DNA from: Pseudolabrys taiwanensis
Lineage (GTDB): Bacteria > Pseudomonadota > Alphaproteobacteria > Rhizobiales > Xanthobacteraceae
Direction of reading: 5' to 3'
Length of the DNA stretch: 64,000 nucleotides
Assembly (NCBI RefSeq): GCF_003367395.1
Contig: NZ_CP031417.1
Coordinates: forward strand, 1,674,001 to 1,738,000
Shown here: piece after piece, positions 6,738-14,063 of the stretch
How positions within the stretch are numbered: the first letter of the stretch is position 1
How the letters are laid out: each line of letters starts with the position of its first letter
Position numbers and translations under genes: made by a program
Notes under the pieces: generated by a model
What the model was told of the DNA's origin: nothing
The model's database searches: none
Seen by the model: only the letters and a program-made list of their open reading frames with translations

Positions 6738-7298
6738 ATGGTTGATCGCCGCACCGTATTGGGCGCCATTGCCCTCGCCCTGACGTCGCGCCTGGCGCGA
6801 GGGACCGAGATGAGCCGCATCTCGGCCTATGCTTTCACCTTCCCCGGCCTCAATGGCGACGACATCCTGCTCTCGTCCTACGCCGGCCGGCCGATCTTGG
6901 TGGTGAACACCGCCTCGCTGTGCGGCTACACCCCCCAATATGCGGGCCTCGAAACGCTCTGGACGCGTTACCGCGACAAAGGACTGATGGTGCTCGGCGT
7001 GCCGTCGAACGACTTCGGCAACCAGGAGCCAGGCGGCGCGGCCGACATCCTCAAGACCGCGCACGACAGCTACCATGTCACCTTCCCGCTCACCGCCAAG
7101 GTGACGGTAAAGGGCGCGGGCGCTCACCCCTTCTACCGCTGGGCGGCGCAAGAGCGGCCCTTGGAAGCGCCGCGCTGGAATTTCCACAAGTATCTTGTCG
7201 GACGCGACGGTCAGTTGCGCGGCGGCTATGCCTCGGCGATGGAGCCGAACGATCCGCGCATCATCAGCGCGATCGAGCAGGAAGTGCTTGCCGGCTGA
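6738..7298 (+). CDS. glutathione peroxidase family protein, probably exported
   Basis: The 186-residue protein starts with VDRRTVLGAIALALTS, a short leader with paired arginines that resembles a Tat signal. The Gpx fold follows: NTASLCGYTPQYAGL contains the peroxidatic Cys, then VLGVPSNDFGNQEPG with the conserved Gln region, and WNFHKYLV with the catalytic Trp/Asn. It reduces peroxides, in most bacterial members with thioredoxin rather than glutathione. An internal ATG (MSRISAYAF) would give a cytosolic form. Confidence 0.85.
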   Translation: MVDRRTVLGAIALALTSRLARGTEMSRISAYAFTFPGLNGDDILLSSYAGRPILVVNTASLCGYTPQYAGLETLWTRYRDKGLMVLGVPSNDFGNQEPGGAADILKTAHDSYHVTFPLTAKVTVKGAGAHPFYRWAAQERPLEAPRWNFHKYLVGRDGQLRGGYASAMEPNDPRIISAIEQEVLAG

Positions 7299-7337
7299 GC
7301 CCAAGCGGCCCGCTTTGGACCCCACCCCGACATTCAC

Positions 7338-7379
7338 TGTCAGCACGCAACGGTCGGCACACAACTGTCAGCACGCGCC
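7338..7379. repeat. three tandem 14-bp direct repeats
   Basis: Three consecutive 14-bp units (7338-7351, 7352-7365, 7366-7379) share the pattern (T/G)GTC(A/G)GCAC(G/A)C; the first and third are identical over their first 11 bases. They sit 40 bp after the peroxidase stop codon and before the structured segment at 7426-7517. Short directly repeated boxes of this kind often bind a regulator. Confidence 0.5.
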
Positions 7380-7425
7380 TTGACGAATCACCCGGCGCGT
7401 GTCGCACTGAACGCGACATTCGGTC

Positions 7426-7517
7426 ACGCGGGCCGGCGGCGTTGGAATGCCGACCCGTAACGGAGGTTCCTCCCGCGTGGCGTAATAACTAGGGCGGCCA
7501 CAAGGGCCGCCCTTTTT
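7426..7517 (+). ncRNA. candidate structured small RNA ending in a terminator
   Basis: ACGCGGG (7426-7432) pairs with CCCGCGT (7472-7478) around a CGGC/GCCG hairpin (7437-7452) and a GGAG/CTCC hairpin (62-73 overlapping the outer arm). After an AT-rich stretch, a strong intrinsic terminator ends the segment. A branched stem, an accessible CCTCC (anti-Shine-Dalgarno) and a terminal hairpin are features of rhizobial trans-acting sRNAs. It could instead be the 3' end of the peroxidase transcript. No known RNA family was recognised. Confidence 0.35.
7491..7517 (+). terminator. Rho-independent terminator
   Basis: AGGGCGGCC (7491-7499) pairs perfectly with GGCCGCCCT (7505-7513) around a 5-base loop, followed by a run of T. 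The T-run lies on the plus-strand side, so it terminates plus-strand transcription. It may also serve weakly for the convergent glycine-zipper gene whose stop is at 7539. Confidence 0.8.
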
Positions 7518-7538
7518 CCGTTCAGCGCTGCGCACAGC

Positions 7539-7847
7539 TCAGTAGCAATAATCCCGTGACACGCGGTGATAGCTGCCGTCACGGTATTTGCGCCAGCAAC
7601 GCCCCTGGTACCAGTAGTAACGGCCGCGCGGCTCCATCTGGGAGCCGATGGCGGCGCCGGCGGCCGCGCCGATGATGCCGCCGGCGACAGCGCCGCCAGC
7701 CTTGCCGGTCGCAGCGCCGCCGACGATCGCGCCGATACCGCCGCCAATGATCGCGCCGCCGAGCGTATTGTCCTGCGCCGCAGCCGGCCGCAGCGACGCC
7801 GTACCCGCCAGCGCCAGCACGGCCGCAATCGCCAAAGTCCGTTTCAT
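7539..7847 (-). CDS. glycine-zipper exported protein
   Basis: The 102-residue protein has a signal peptide (about 1-24, ending AAAQ), then a long glycine-zipper segment (GGAIIGGGIGAIVGGAATG..., about 29-70) that can insert in or associate with membranes. The C-terminus is aromatic and basic with two cysteines (CWRKYRDG, DYCY). GGAGGA lies 7 bases before the ATG at 7847. Such proteins resemble the 17-kDa antigen/YMGG group, commonly envelope-located, with unclear roles. Confidence 0.75.
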   Translation of the reverse strand: MKRTLAIAAVLALAGTASLRPAAAQDNTLGGAIIGGGIGAIVGGAATGKAGGAVAGGIIGAAAGAAIGSQMEPRGRYYWYQGRCWRKYRDGSYHRVSRDYCY

Positions 7848-7929
7848 GGGTCCATCCTCCGTCACCCTCTCGATGGGAACCTTCTAAGGGGGTTGCCCGC
7901 CGCGATCAAATGCGCCGCCGGAGGGCCGC

Positions 7930-9531
7930 TCAGGCCGCTTCCTTCGCGGCGGCGGCCTCCGCCGTCTCGAGCGGCTCGATCGCCTCGACGAGTTGCAGGA
8001 AGGCGCTGCCCGGCAGCGGCGGCGCGAACACGTAGCCTTGCGCCGAGCGGATGCCGAGCTCGCGCAGCAGCGTCACCTGTTCGAAATTCTCGACGCCCTC
8101 GGCCACCACGTCCATGCGCATGTTGTGCGCCAGGTCGACGAGCGTCTCGACGATCGTCATCGAGTTGCGGTCCGTGCCGATGGCATCGACGAACATCTTG
8201 TCGATCTTGATGATGTCGACGCCGAGCTTGAGCATGTACGAGAGGCCGCTATGGCCGGTGCCGACGTCGTCGATGGCGATGCGCACGCCGAGCCCCTGTA
8301 ACGCCGCGATGATCTGGCGCGTCTCGGTGAAGTTCTCGATCGGGTCCCGCTCGGTGACCTCGAGCACGACCTGCGACAGCTTGATCGGCGAATTGGCGAA
8401 GATGTTGCGCACGTCCTTGACGATGGTCTCGTCGCTGAAGAGCTTGCCGGCGAAGTTGAACGAGATCTTCAACCCCGGCCGCAAGCCGAGCGAGGCTCCC
8501 GCCTCGGCGCAAACGCGGCGCATCAGATCGCGCGTCATATCGCGGATGAGGCCGCTCGATTCCGCCAGTGGGATAAAGGAGCCTGGGAAGACCAGCGAGC
8601 CGTCCGGCTTGCGCCAGCGGACCAGGACCTCGGCGCCGCGCAATTGCCCCGAGCGAATGTCCACGATCGGCTGATAGTACGGAACGAGCTCTCCCGCCGC
8701 GAGCGCGCGCTTGAGATCGGAGACCGGATCGTTCTCGCGCCGCCGCGGCAGCAGCAGCCAGAAAGCGCCGAGAACCACCGCGATCGCCATCGCGACATAA
8801 ATGCCGAACCACTTCAAATCGCTGCCAGTGGTCATCAGCCCGCTGAGCGGCGCGACGATATCGGCGTTGAAACCGAACTGGGCGGATTTGTAGTGGACGC
8901 TCTCAGTTGCAACACCGGCCGGCAATCGCTTTCCCGCATAGCCGATGATGTTGCCGCCGCCGGTTCTGACCTCGCCATAGGCTTCGAATTGAGTGCCCTG
9001 ATGGCTCACCTGCGGCATCAGCTGCGCAACCGGCAGCAACGCGGCGATGCTGGAGCCATCGCCGCCGATAGGACGGCGCAGCCGCACCATGCGCCCGCCG
9101 TTGTCGAGGCGCACGATCTCGAGCAGGTATCCGCCATTCGCCGGCAGCGGTTCGCTCGACAATATCTCGCTCTTGCCGAGCGGCAGATCGAGATGCGTAC
9201 AGAGCGTCTGCCCGGTCGGCGAAAGGATCTCCATCTCCTTGACCGGCATGGTCGCGAAGACGGCTTGGCGCATCATCTGAATATGCTGCGGCGAACAGGA
9301 AGCGACGCCGTCGGCAGCGAGGCGGTCAAGCGCCGTAATCGCTTGAGCCACGCGAACCTCCGCGAGCCCGATCGCGCGCTTGGCCGACCCGCTCAGCTCA
9401 TTCTGGACCTGACGGTCGATGATCGCCTCGATCCAAAGGTCAAAAACGACCAATGGTGCGCCCGCGAGCAAAACACCGACAACGATCGCAGCTACAGTCC
9501 GGCGCGCAAACATGCGCTTCAACTTCACCAT
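7930..9531 (-). CDS. CSS-motif sensor with EAL c-di-GMP phosphodiesterase domain
   Basis: In the 533-residue protein, a TM helix (about 12-30) is followed by a periplasmic CSS-type domain with the paired-Cys signature (GVASCSP near 75, and a later TLCTH), a second TM helix (about 243-262), and a cytoplasmic EAL domain (about 280-510). EAL landmarks are present: GAEVLVRW in place of EALLRW, VTERDPI, DDVGTGHSGLSYM, IKIDKMFV, VAEGVE and QGYVFAPPL. This predicts a redox/thiol-controlled enzyme that hydrolyses c-di-GMP to pGpG. Confidence 0.9.
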   Translation of the reverse strand: MVKLKRMFARRTVAAIVVGVLLAGAPLVVFDLWIEAIIDRQVQNELSGSAKRAIGLAEVRVAQAITALDRLAADGVASCSPQHIQMMRQAVFATMPVKEMEILSPTGQTLCTHLDLPLGKSEILSSEPLPANGGYLLEIVRLDNGGRMVRLRRPIGGDGSSIAALLPVAQLMPQVSHQGTQFEAYGEVRTGGGNIIGYAGKRLPAGVATESVHYKSAQFGFNADIVAPLSGLMTTGSDLKWFGIYVAMAIAVVLGAFWLLLPRRRENDPVSDLKRALAAGELVPYYQPIVDIRSGQLRGAEVLVRWRKPDGSLVFPGSFIPLAESSGLIRDMTRDLMRRVCAEAGASLGLRPGLKISFNFAGKLFSDETIVKDVRNIFANSPIKLSQVVLEVTERDPIENFTETRQIIAALQGLGVRIAIDDVGTGHSGLSYMLKLGVDIIKIDKMFVDAIGTDRNSMTIVETLVDLAHNMRMDVVAEGVENFEQVTLLRELGIRSAQGYVFAPPLPGSAFLQLVEAIEPLETAEAAAAKEAA

Positions 9532-9703
9532 CCGGCTTTAGAGCCGTCGCCCCCTCCCGGTGCCGGAGTAGTGAGCCACGCCGCTGTAAAGGCTCAATTA
9601 ATTCAAGGCCCCGCCGTATGCGTTTACCTCTCGCGAGGGAACTTCGAACGCTGGGATGGTTAGCAAATTGCTAATGTCGCCGGCCGCAATGTCGGACGAT
9701 CGG

Positions 9704-10570
9704 TCAAGAGGCCACGAGATCGGCGATAAACTGCGGCAACGCAAAAGCGCCGATCTGCACCGCAGGCGTCCAGTAGCGCGTCTTGAAGCGGCCGGCCTTG
9801 GCATAACGGGCGGCGACGATCTTCTCGGGCTGGCGCCGCAGTGTCTTGTCGTCGCTGGCAAAGCCCATCGCCATAAGCCCGCCGACATAGGTCGGCACCG
9901 CCGCCGTGTAGCAGGTGCCGTCTTTGAACAGGGCGCGGAAATGCCGGAGGCTCTTCTTGAGCTCGGCCGCCTGCAGGAACGGCACGCCGTTCTGCGTCAC
10001 CAGCACGCCGCCTTTTTTGAGGCAACGCTTGCAGCCGGCGTAGAACTTCTTCGTGAACAGCACCGCGCCGGGGCCTTGCGGGTCGGTGGAGTCGACGATG
10101 ATGACGTCGAAGCGGCGCTCGGTTTCCGCAACGAACTTGGCACCGTCGTCGATGACGCTCTCGAAGCGCTTGTCGGCGAACACCGGCCTGGTGAACTCGG
10201 GATAATGCTCCTTGGCGAATGCGACGACCGAGGCGTCGATCTCGACCTGGGTCAGGCGCTTGACGGTCTTGTGCTTGAGCACTTCCTCGGCGATGCCGCA
10301 GTCGCCGCCGCCGACGATGAGCACGTCCTTCGCCGCGCCATGCGCGAACAGCGGCACGTGGCTCATCATCTCCTGATAGACGTATTCGTCGCGGCTGGTG
10401 ATCTGCATCGCGCCGTCGAGCATCAGCATCTTGCCGAAGAACTTGTGCTTGAACAGCACGAGATCCTGATGGGCGGTCTTCTGCTCGTACAGCACGCACT
10501 CGACCTCGTAGCTCATGCGAAAGCCGAGCTCGTCGAACAGCGTTTCGGATATCCAGCGCTTCTTGACCAT
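9704..10570 (-). CDS. speE: polyamine aminopropyltransferase (spermidine synthase)
   Basis: The 288-residue protein has the SpeE layout: an N-terminal beta domain (FFGKMLMLDGAMQITSRDEYVYQEMM) and a Rossmann methyltransferase-like core. The dcSAM-binding loop is GGGDCGIAEEVLKH, a minor variant of GGGDGG, and the catalytic Asp lies in IIVDSTDPQGPG. It transfers aminopropyl from decarboxylated SAM to putrescine. It lies 127 bp downstream of speD on the same strand, so the pair forms a functional unit. Confidence 0.93.
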   Translation of the reverse strand: MVKKRWISETLFDELGFRMSYEVECVLYEQKTAHQDLVLFKHKFFGKMLMLDGAMQITSRDEYVYQEMMSHVPLFAHGAAKDVLIVGGGDCGIAEEVLKHKTVKRLTQVEIDASVVAFAKEHYPEFTRPVFADKRFESVIDDGAKFVAETERRFDVIIVDSTDPQGPGAVLFTKKFYAGCKRCLKKGGVLVTQNGVPFLQAAELKKSLRHFRALFKDGTCYTAAVPTYVGGLMAMGFASDDKTLRRQPEKIVAARYAKAGRFKTRYWTPAVQIGAFALPQFIADLVAS

Positions 10571-10697
10571 GGTGTGCCGCCCCGTCGCCCGGATGAGCGC
10601 CGCGAATGCCGGGAATGCCACCCCGGACTCCACGTACGCCGTTCGAGTTTACACGTCCGGATTCCGATCGTCGCCGTGCGCGACGTCCGCAATGACC

Positions 10698-11171
10698 TCA
10701 GGTCGCGCCCTGCCCGCGCAACAACTCGCTGACGGCGATGTTCTTCGGCGCGAACGCCGCGCGCAGCACCGGCACGCACGCATCCGGCACGGCGTCGCCG
10801 CACATGAAGATATCGAGCGCGGCGTAGCCATGCTCGGGCCAGGAGTGGATCGAGATGTGACTCTCGGCCAGCACCGCCACACCGGAAACGCCGCCGTTCG
10901 GCTCGAAGTGATGCAAGTGGATATGCAGCAGCGTCGCGCCGGCAGCATCCACACAGGCGCGCAACGTCTCTTCGATATGCGCGATGTCGTCGAGCCGCTC
11001 AGCCTGATAGAGATCGACAATAAGGTGCGCGCCGGCGCAGCGCACGCCGTTCTTCACCACGAAATGATCATCGCGCGCCTCGAGCGAGGCCGCGTTCGTT
11101 TTTTCTTTTTCACGGGTGGTACCTGGAGTCCCCAAGCCCTTCCCCGATCGAAAGAGGGCGTTGTGCGACAT
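10698..11171 (-). CDS. speD: S-adenosylmethionine decarboxylase proenzyme
   Basis: The 157-residue class-1B AdoMetDC has the self-cleavage site in LAESHISIHSWPE, with cleavage expected before Ser104 to generate the pyruvoyl group. His109 and a conserved late Cys (IFMCG) complete the active site. About 40 residues precede the point where short AdoMetDC enzymes begin (GVRCAGAHLIVDL); no other ATG lies between, so the extended start at 11171 is kept. It makes dcSAM for the adjacent SpeE. Confidence 0.93.
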   Translation of the reverse strand: MSHNALFRSGKGLGTPGTTREKEKTNAASLEARDDHFVVKNGVRCAGAHLIVDLYQAERLDDIAHIEETLRACVDAAGATLLHIHLHHFEPNGGVSGVAVLAESHISIHSWPEHGYAALDIFMCGDAVPDACVPVLRAAFAPKNIAVSELLRGQGAT

Positions 11172-11482
11172 GCCGCTCTCCCCAACCAGAGATCGAACCC
11201 GAGAGACCGGCGTGCCGGCTCGCGGAGGTGATTATGCCGCTATCAGCGAACCGTGGTCGCGGTATCAAGCAGCAAGTCCCCACATAAGGGCTGCGTCCCA
11301 GGGGATCAAGAAAAACTTTCCCCGGCGGCTTCGTGTCGCGCAACGCAAATGTCGTTGCACGCGTGAATATGACCATATCGTGTCACTGGGCCGCACCTCG
11401 CGTGGCCTTGACTCGGCAGGACGTACAATGCGCGCTAAGGTCCGCCGGAATCGCGCCGCTCGGCGCATGCAGGAGCACACGC
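11172..11482. other. divergent intergenic region speD / pirin
   Basis: This 311-bp gap holds no credible gene. On the minus strand, TTGATC and TTATGT at about 16 bp spacing (near 11285-11312) could be the speD promoter, leaving a leader of more than 100 nt. A short GC-rich dyad (CCGGC-GT-GCCGG) lies within that leader. On the plus strand, AGGAG lies 8 bases before the pirin ATG. Confidence 0.4.
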
Positions 11483-12406
11483 ATGAGTTTCTTTCCGGGT
11501 CAGGACCCAGAAGCCGGCAACGCCTTTCAATGCGATGCCATCGCGCACGTGATCGTGCCGCGCAGCGCCGATCTCGGCGACGAATTCTATGTGCGGCGTG
11601 CGCTGCCGTCGGTGAAGACGCGCATGGTCGGGCCTTTCATCTTCTTCGATCATTTCGGTCCGGCTGAATTCCGCGTCGGCCAGGGCCTCGACGTGCGGCC
11701 GCATCCGCACATCGGCTTGGCCACCGTCAGCTATCTGTTCGACGGCGAGATCATGCACCGCGATTCACTCGGCACCGAGGTGCCGATCCGGCCCGGCGAG
11801 ATCAACCTGATGACCGCCGGCCGCGGCATCGTGCATTCCGAACGCACGCGTTCCGAATTGCGCACGACCGGCAGCCCGATCCATGGTTTGCAGATGTGGG
11901 TCGCCCTGCCCGCGGCGCACGAGGAGATGGCGCCGGCTTTCGCGCATCACGAGGTCGACGAATTCCCGATGGTGCGCGACGACGACATGTTCGGCCGCGT
12001 CGTCATCGGCTCGCTCTACGGCAAGACGTCGCCGGTGAAGACGACGCATGAGACGATGTTCGCAAACATCGCCATGCGGCCGGGCGCGAGTCTGCCGATC
12101 GACGCCGATCACGAGGAGCGTGCGCTCTATCTCGTCGACGGCACGATCGATATCGCCGGCGACACGTTCGAGCCGGGACGGCTGTTGGTGTTCAAGCCGG
12201 GCGACAAGATCACGGTGAAGGCGGTCACCGACGCGCAGTTCGTCATCCTCGGGGGCGCGACGATGGATGGACCGCGCCACATCTGGTGGAATTTCGTGTC
12301 GTCGCGCAAGGACCGGATCGAACAGGCGAAGGCCGATTGGAAGGCCGGACACTTCGACAAGGTGCCGGGCGACGAGATCGAGTTCATCCCGCTGCCGGAA
12401 AAGTGA
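11483..12406 (+). CDS. pirin family protein
   Basis: The 307-residue bicupin has the pirin metal motif clearly visible: RPHPHIGLATVSYLFDGE with the metal-binding His residues, and later HSERT with the fourth ligand region. The C-terminal cupin (EERALYLVDGTIDI) is intact. Pirins bind Fe; some show quercetinase activity and others act as redox-linked cofactors, so the substrate cannot be fixed here. AGGAG precedes the ATG at 11483, which trims a longer open frame. Confidence 0.9.
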   Translation: MSFFPGQDPEAGNAFQCDAIAHVIVPRSADLGDEFYVRRALPSVKTRMVGPFIFFDHFGPAEFRVGQGLDVRPHPHIGLATVSYLFDGEIMHRDSLGTEVPIRPGEINLMTAGRGIVHSERTRSELRTTGSPIHGLQMWVALPAAHEEMAPAFAHHEVDEFPMVRDDDMFGRVVIGSLYGKTSPVKTTHETMFANIAMRPGASLPIDADHEERALYLVDGTIDIAGDTFEPGRLLVFKPGDKITVKAVTDAQFVILGGATMDGPRHIWWNFVSSRKDRIEQAKADWKAGHFDKVPGDEIEFIPLPEK

Positions 12407-12425
12407 GCCCGCGTACAGCATCAGA

Positions 12426-12476
12426 CCCGTCACCCTGAGATGCGAGCGCGAAGCGCGGCCACCTCAGGGTGACGGG
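12426..12476. repeat. palindromic repeat, CACCCTGAG type
   Basis: CCCGTCACCCTGAG (12426-12439) and CTCAGGGTGACGGG (12463-12476) are a perfect 14-bp inverted pair around a GCGCG-AA-GCGCG core. It starts 20 bp after the pirin stop and could act as a transcript end or RNA stabiliser. This unit type is widespread in Rhizobiales intergenic DNA. Confidence 0.75.
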
Positions 12477-12520
12477 ACTAACGGTGTGCCGCAGTCTATC
12501 GAGACGGCACGGCATACTGG

Positions 12521-12707
12521 ATTCCGGGTCTCGCTTGCTGCGCTCGCTCGCCCGGAATGACAACTAAGATGGCCGGCAATCCAAATGACGGTCGCCAGAG
12601 TGCAATAACGCCGTCATTCCGGGCGAGCGAAGCGAGACCCGGAATCCAGTAACCCCCGCCCTGGCGATCTGCTGTGACGTACTGGATTCCCCGCTTTCGC
12701 GGGGAAT
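12521..12707. repeat. cluster of three palindromic repeats, ATTCC type
   Basis: ATTCCGGG/CCCGGAAT pairs lie at 12521-12558 and 12616-12645. They are the same unit in opposite orientation, each with a GCGAGCG-type core and flanked by ACTGG or CCAGT. A third, ATTCCCCGC/GCGGGGAAT, lies at 12686-12707. Close relatives occur at 20800, 36384 and 36447. Confidence 0.75.
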
Positions 12708-12721
12708 GACCCGGCAGCATA

Positions 12722-12804
12722 GTCCCCGCCTGCGCAAGTCGCTCTATAGCCGACTTGCGCACTATAGTGGCAGACATCGGTAAACCCGATGTCTGCGCGG
12801 GGAC
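12722..12804. repeat. nested palindromic element with three-way-junction fold
   Basis: Outer arms GTCCCCGC (12722-12729) and GCGGGGAC (12797-12804) enclose two perfect hairpins: GCGCAAGTCG/CGACTTGCGC (12732-12760) and GCAGACATCGG/CCGATGTCTGC (12770-12796). The short form of the outer palindrome (GTCCCCGC-TTGC-GCGGGGAC) occurs at 20830-20849. It lies 10 bp beyond the metA stop and may help end the metA transcript. Confidence 0.7.
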
Positions 12805-12813
12805 GACAAAAGG

Positions 12814-13770
12814 CTATTCCGCCGCGATCGCCGAAACGCCCGCATCCGCCGACGCAACGCCGATATCGCGCAAGTCATACGGCGTCGTCTGGTAGATCTG
12901 GTTGATCCAGTTGCCGAACAACAGATGCGCGTGGCTGCGCCAGTGGTTGAGCGGCTTCTGCTGCGCGTCGTCGTTCGGAAAGTAGTTCACCGGCAGCGCG
13001 ATCGGCTTGTTCGCCGCGACATCGCGGAAATACTCGTCGGCCAGCGACTCCGTGTCGTATTCGATGTGGTTGAACATGTGCAGGTGGCGATGACGCGGAT
13101 CGTCGAGCAGACACAGGCCCGCTTCGTCGGAGTCCATCAGCACGCGCAAACCTCGGCCCGCCGGAATGTCCGCGCGCCGCACTTCCGTCCAGCGTGACAC
13201 CGGGATCGAGAAGTCGTCGGAGAAGCCGCGCAGATACGGCGAGGCCGGATAGAGATTGCTGTGCCGGTAGACGCCGAAGCGCTTCTGCGCCAGCGCGTAT
13301 TTCGGCATGCCATGGAAGTGATGCACGGCCGCCTGCGCGGCCCAACAGATGTTGAAGGTGCCGTGCACATTGGTCTGGGTCCAATCGAAGATGCGGCGCA
13401 GCTCGTCCCAATAGCTCACCTCCTCGAACGGCATGGTCTCGACCGGCGCGCCGGTGATGATGAAGCCGTCGAACTTGTCGCCGCGCACATCTTCCCAGTC
13501 GCGATAGAATGAGATGATGTGGTCGGTCGGCGTGTGGCGCGACACGTGATTGGTGATCTTCACCAGCGTCAGTTCGACCTGCAGCGGCGAAGCGCCGAGC
13601 AGGCGCGCGAACTGCGTCTCGGTCTTGATCTTGTTCGGCATCAGATTGAGCAGCGCGATCCGCATCGGCCGGATGTCCTGGCGCACCGCCTCGGCCTCGG
13701 CCATCACCATGACGCCTTCCGTCTCCAATACGGAGCGGGCCGGCAGATTGTCTGGGATCTTGATCGGCAT
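12814..13770 (-). CDS. metA: homoserine O-acyltransferase, probably acetyl-CoA type
   Basis: The 318-residue enzyme of the MetA/HTS family catalyses the first committed step of methionine synthesis. The catalytic Cys lies in [14 protein letters not shown], with the His and Glu in [11 protein letters not shown]. At the acyl-CoA selecting position, E. coli has Gly111 (GAPLG), but here the sequence is GAPVE. The Glu form is the one reported to favour acetyl-CoA, so O-acetylhomoserine is the likely product. The start [16 protein letters not shown] is the family standard, and GAGGG lies 7-8 bases upstream. It has a structured leader (13771-13905). Confidence 0.93.
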   Translation of the reverse strand: MPIKIPDNLPARSVLETEGVMVMAEAEAVRQDIRPMRIALLNLMPNKIKTETQFARLLGASPLQVELTLVKITNHVSRHTPTDHIISFYRDWEDVRGDKFDGFIITGAPVETMPFEEVSYWDELRRIFDWTQTNVHGTFNICWAAQAAVHHFHGMPKYALAQKRFGVYRHSNLYPASPYLRGFSDDFSIPVSRWTEVRRADIPAGRGLRVLMDSDEAGLCLLDDPRHRHLHMFNHIEYDTESLADEYFRDVAANKPIALPVNYFPNDDAQQKPLNHWRSHAHLLFGNWINQIYQTTPYDLRDIGVASADAGVSAIAAE

Positions 13771-13905
13771 GGACACCCTCAGTCGTACACGTTCGGCGCG
13801 CCAAGCGCGGGATACGACCTGGATGTGACTGAGCCCGTTTGGTTGCCGGTTCGGCCACATCCTCCCCTCGGGGGAGCGCCACCTTGCTCGGGAAGCAGGT
13901 TGGCG
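13771..13905 (-). promoter_or_regulatory. structured metA leader, candidate riboswitch
   Basis: Read 5'-3' on the minus strand the leader contains: an imperfect 12-bp hairpin (13905-13877, CGCC...GGCG); a CTCCCC-CGA-GGGGAG hairpin (13876-13862); a helix GGATGTG (13862-13856) with CACATCC (13827-13821); and CTCAGTC inside that loop region (13833-13827), which is exactly complementary to GACTGAG (13784-13778), a pseudoknot beside the GAGGG ribosome site. GTCGTA (13818-13813) and TACGAC (13787-13782) compete for the same bases. The SAM-II consensus (GCTAAA etc.) was not found. Confidence 0.5.
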
Positions 13906-14063
13906 TCGGGCGATGCCCAACTCTTGATGCAGGTCTTTACCTAAGCCGTTGTGCGCATCTTGGCAAGACGGTGACAGGAGGGCCTCGCCTGCCCGCCGCG
14001 CCCTGGACACCGTGCTTATGGCGGTGCTAGTCGCGCCAAAGCCCAAGGACGGCCCTGTTTTCC

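Noticed and set aside
11483..12406. Pirin gene as part of the speD/speE unit
   Set aside because: It is on the opposite strand with a separate upstream region; no functional link is seen.
12407..12813. CRISPR-like array in the repeat-rich gap
   Set aside because: The repeats are dissimilar palindromes with unequal spacing and alternating orientation, and no cas gene is near.
13771..13960. Standard SAM-II riboswitch upstream of metA
   Set aside because: The conserved SAM-II segments were not found on reading the leader. The structured element is therefore reported without a family name.
13839..14030. Short plus-strand frame over the metA leader
   Set aside because: No ribosome site, no recognisable composition, and it overlaps a segment better explained as structured RNA.
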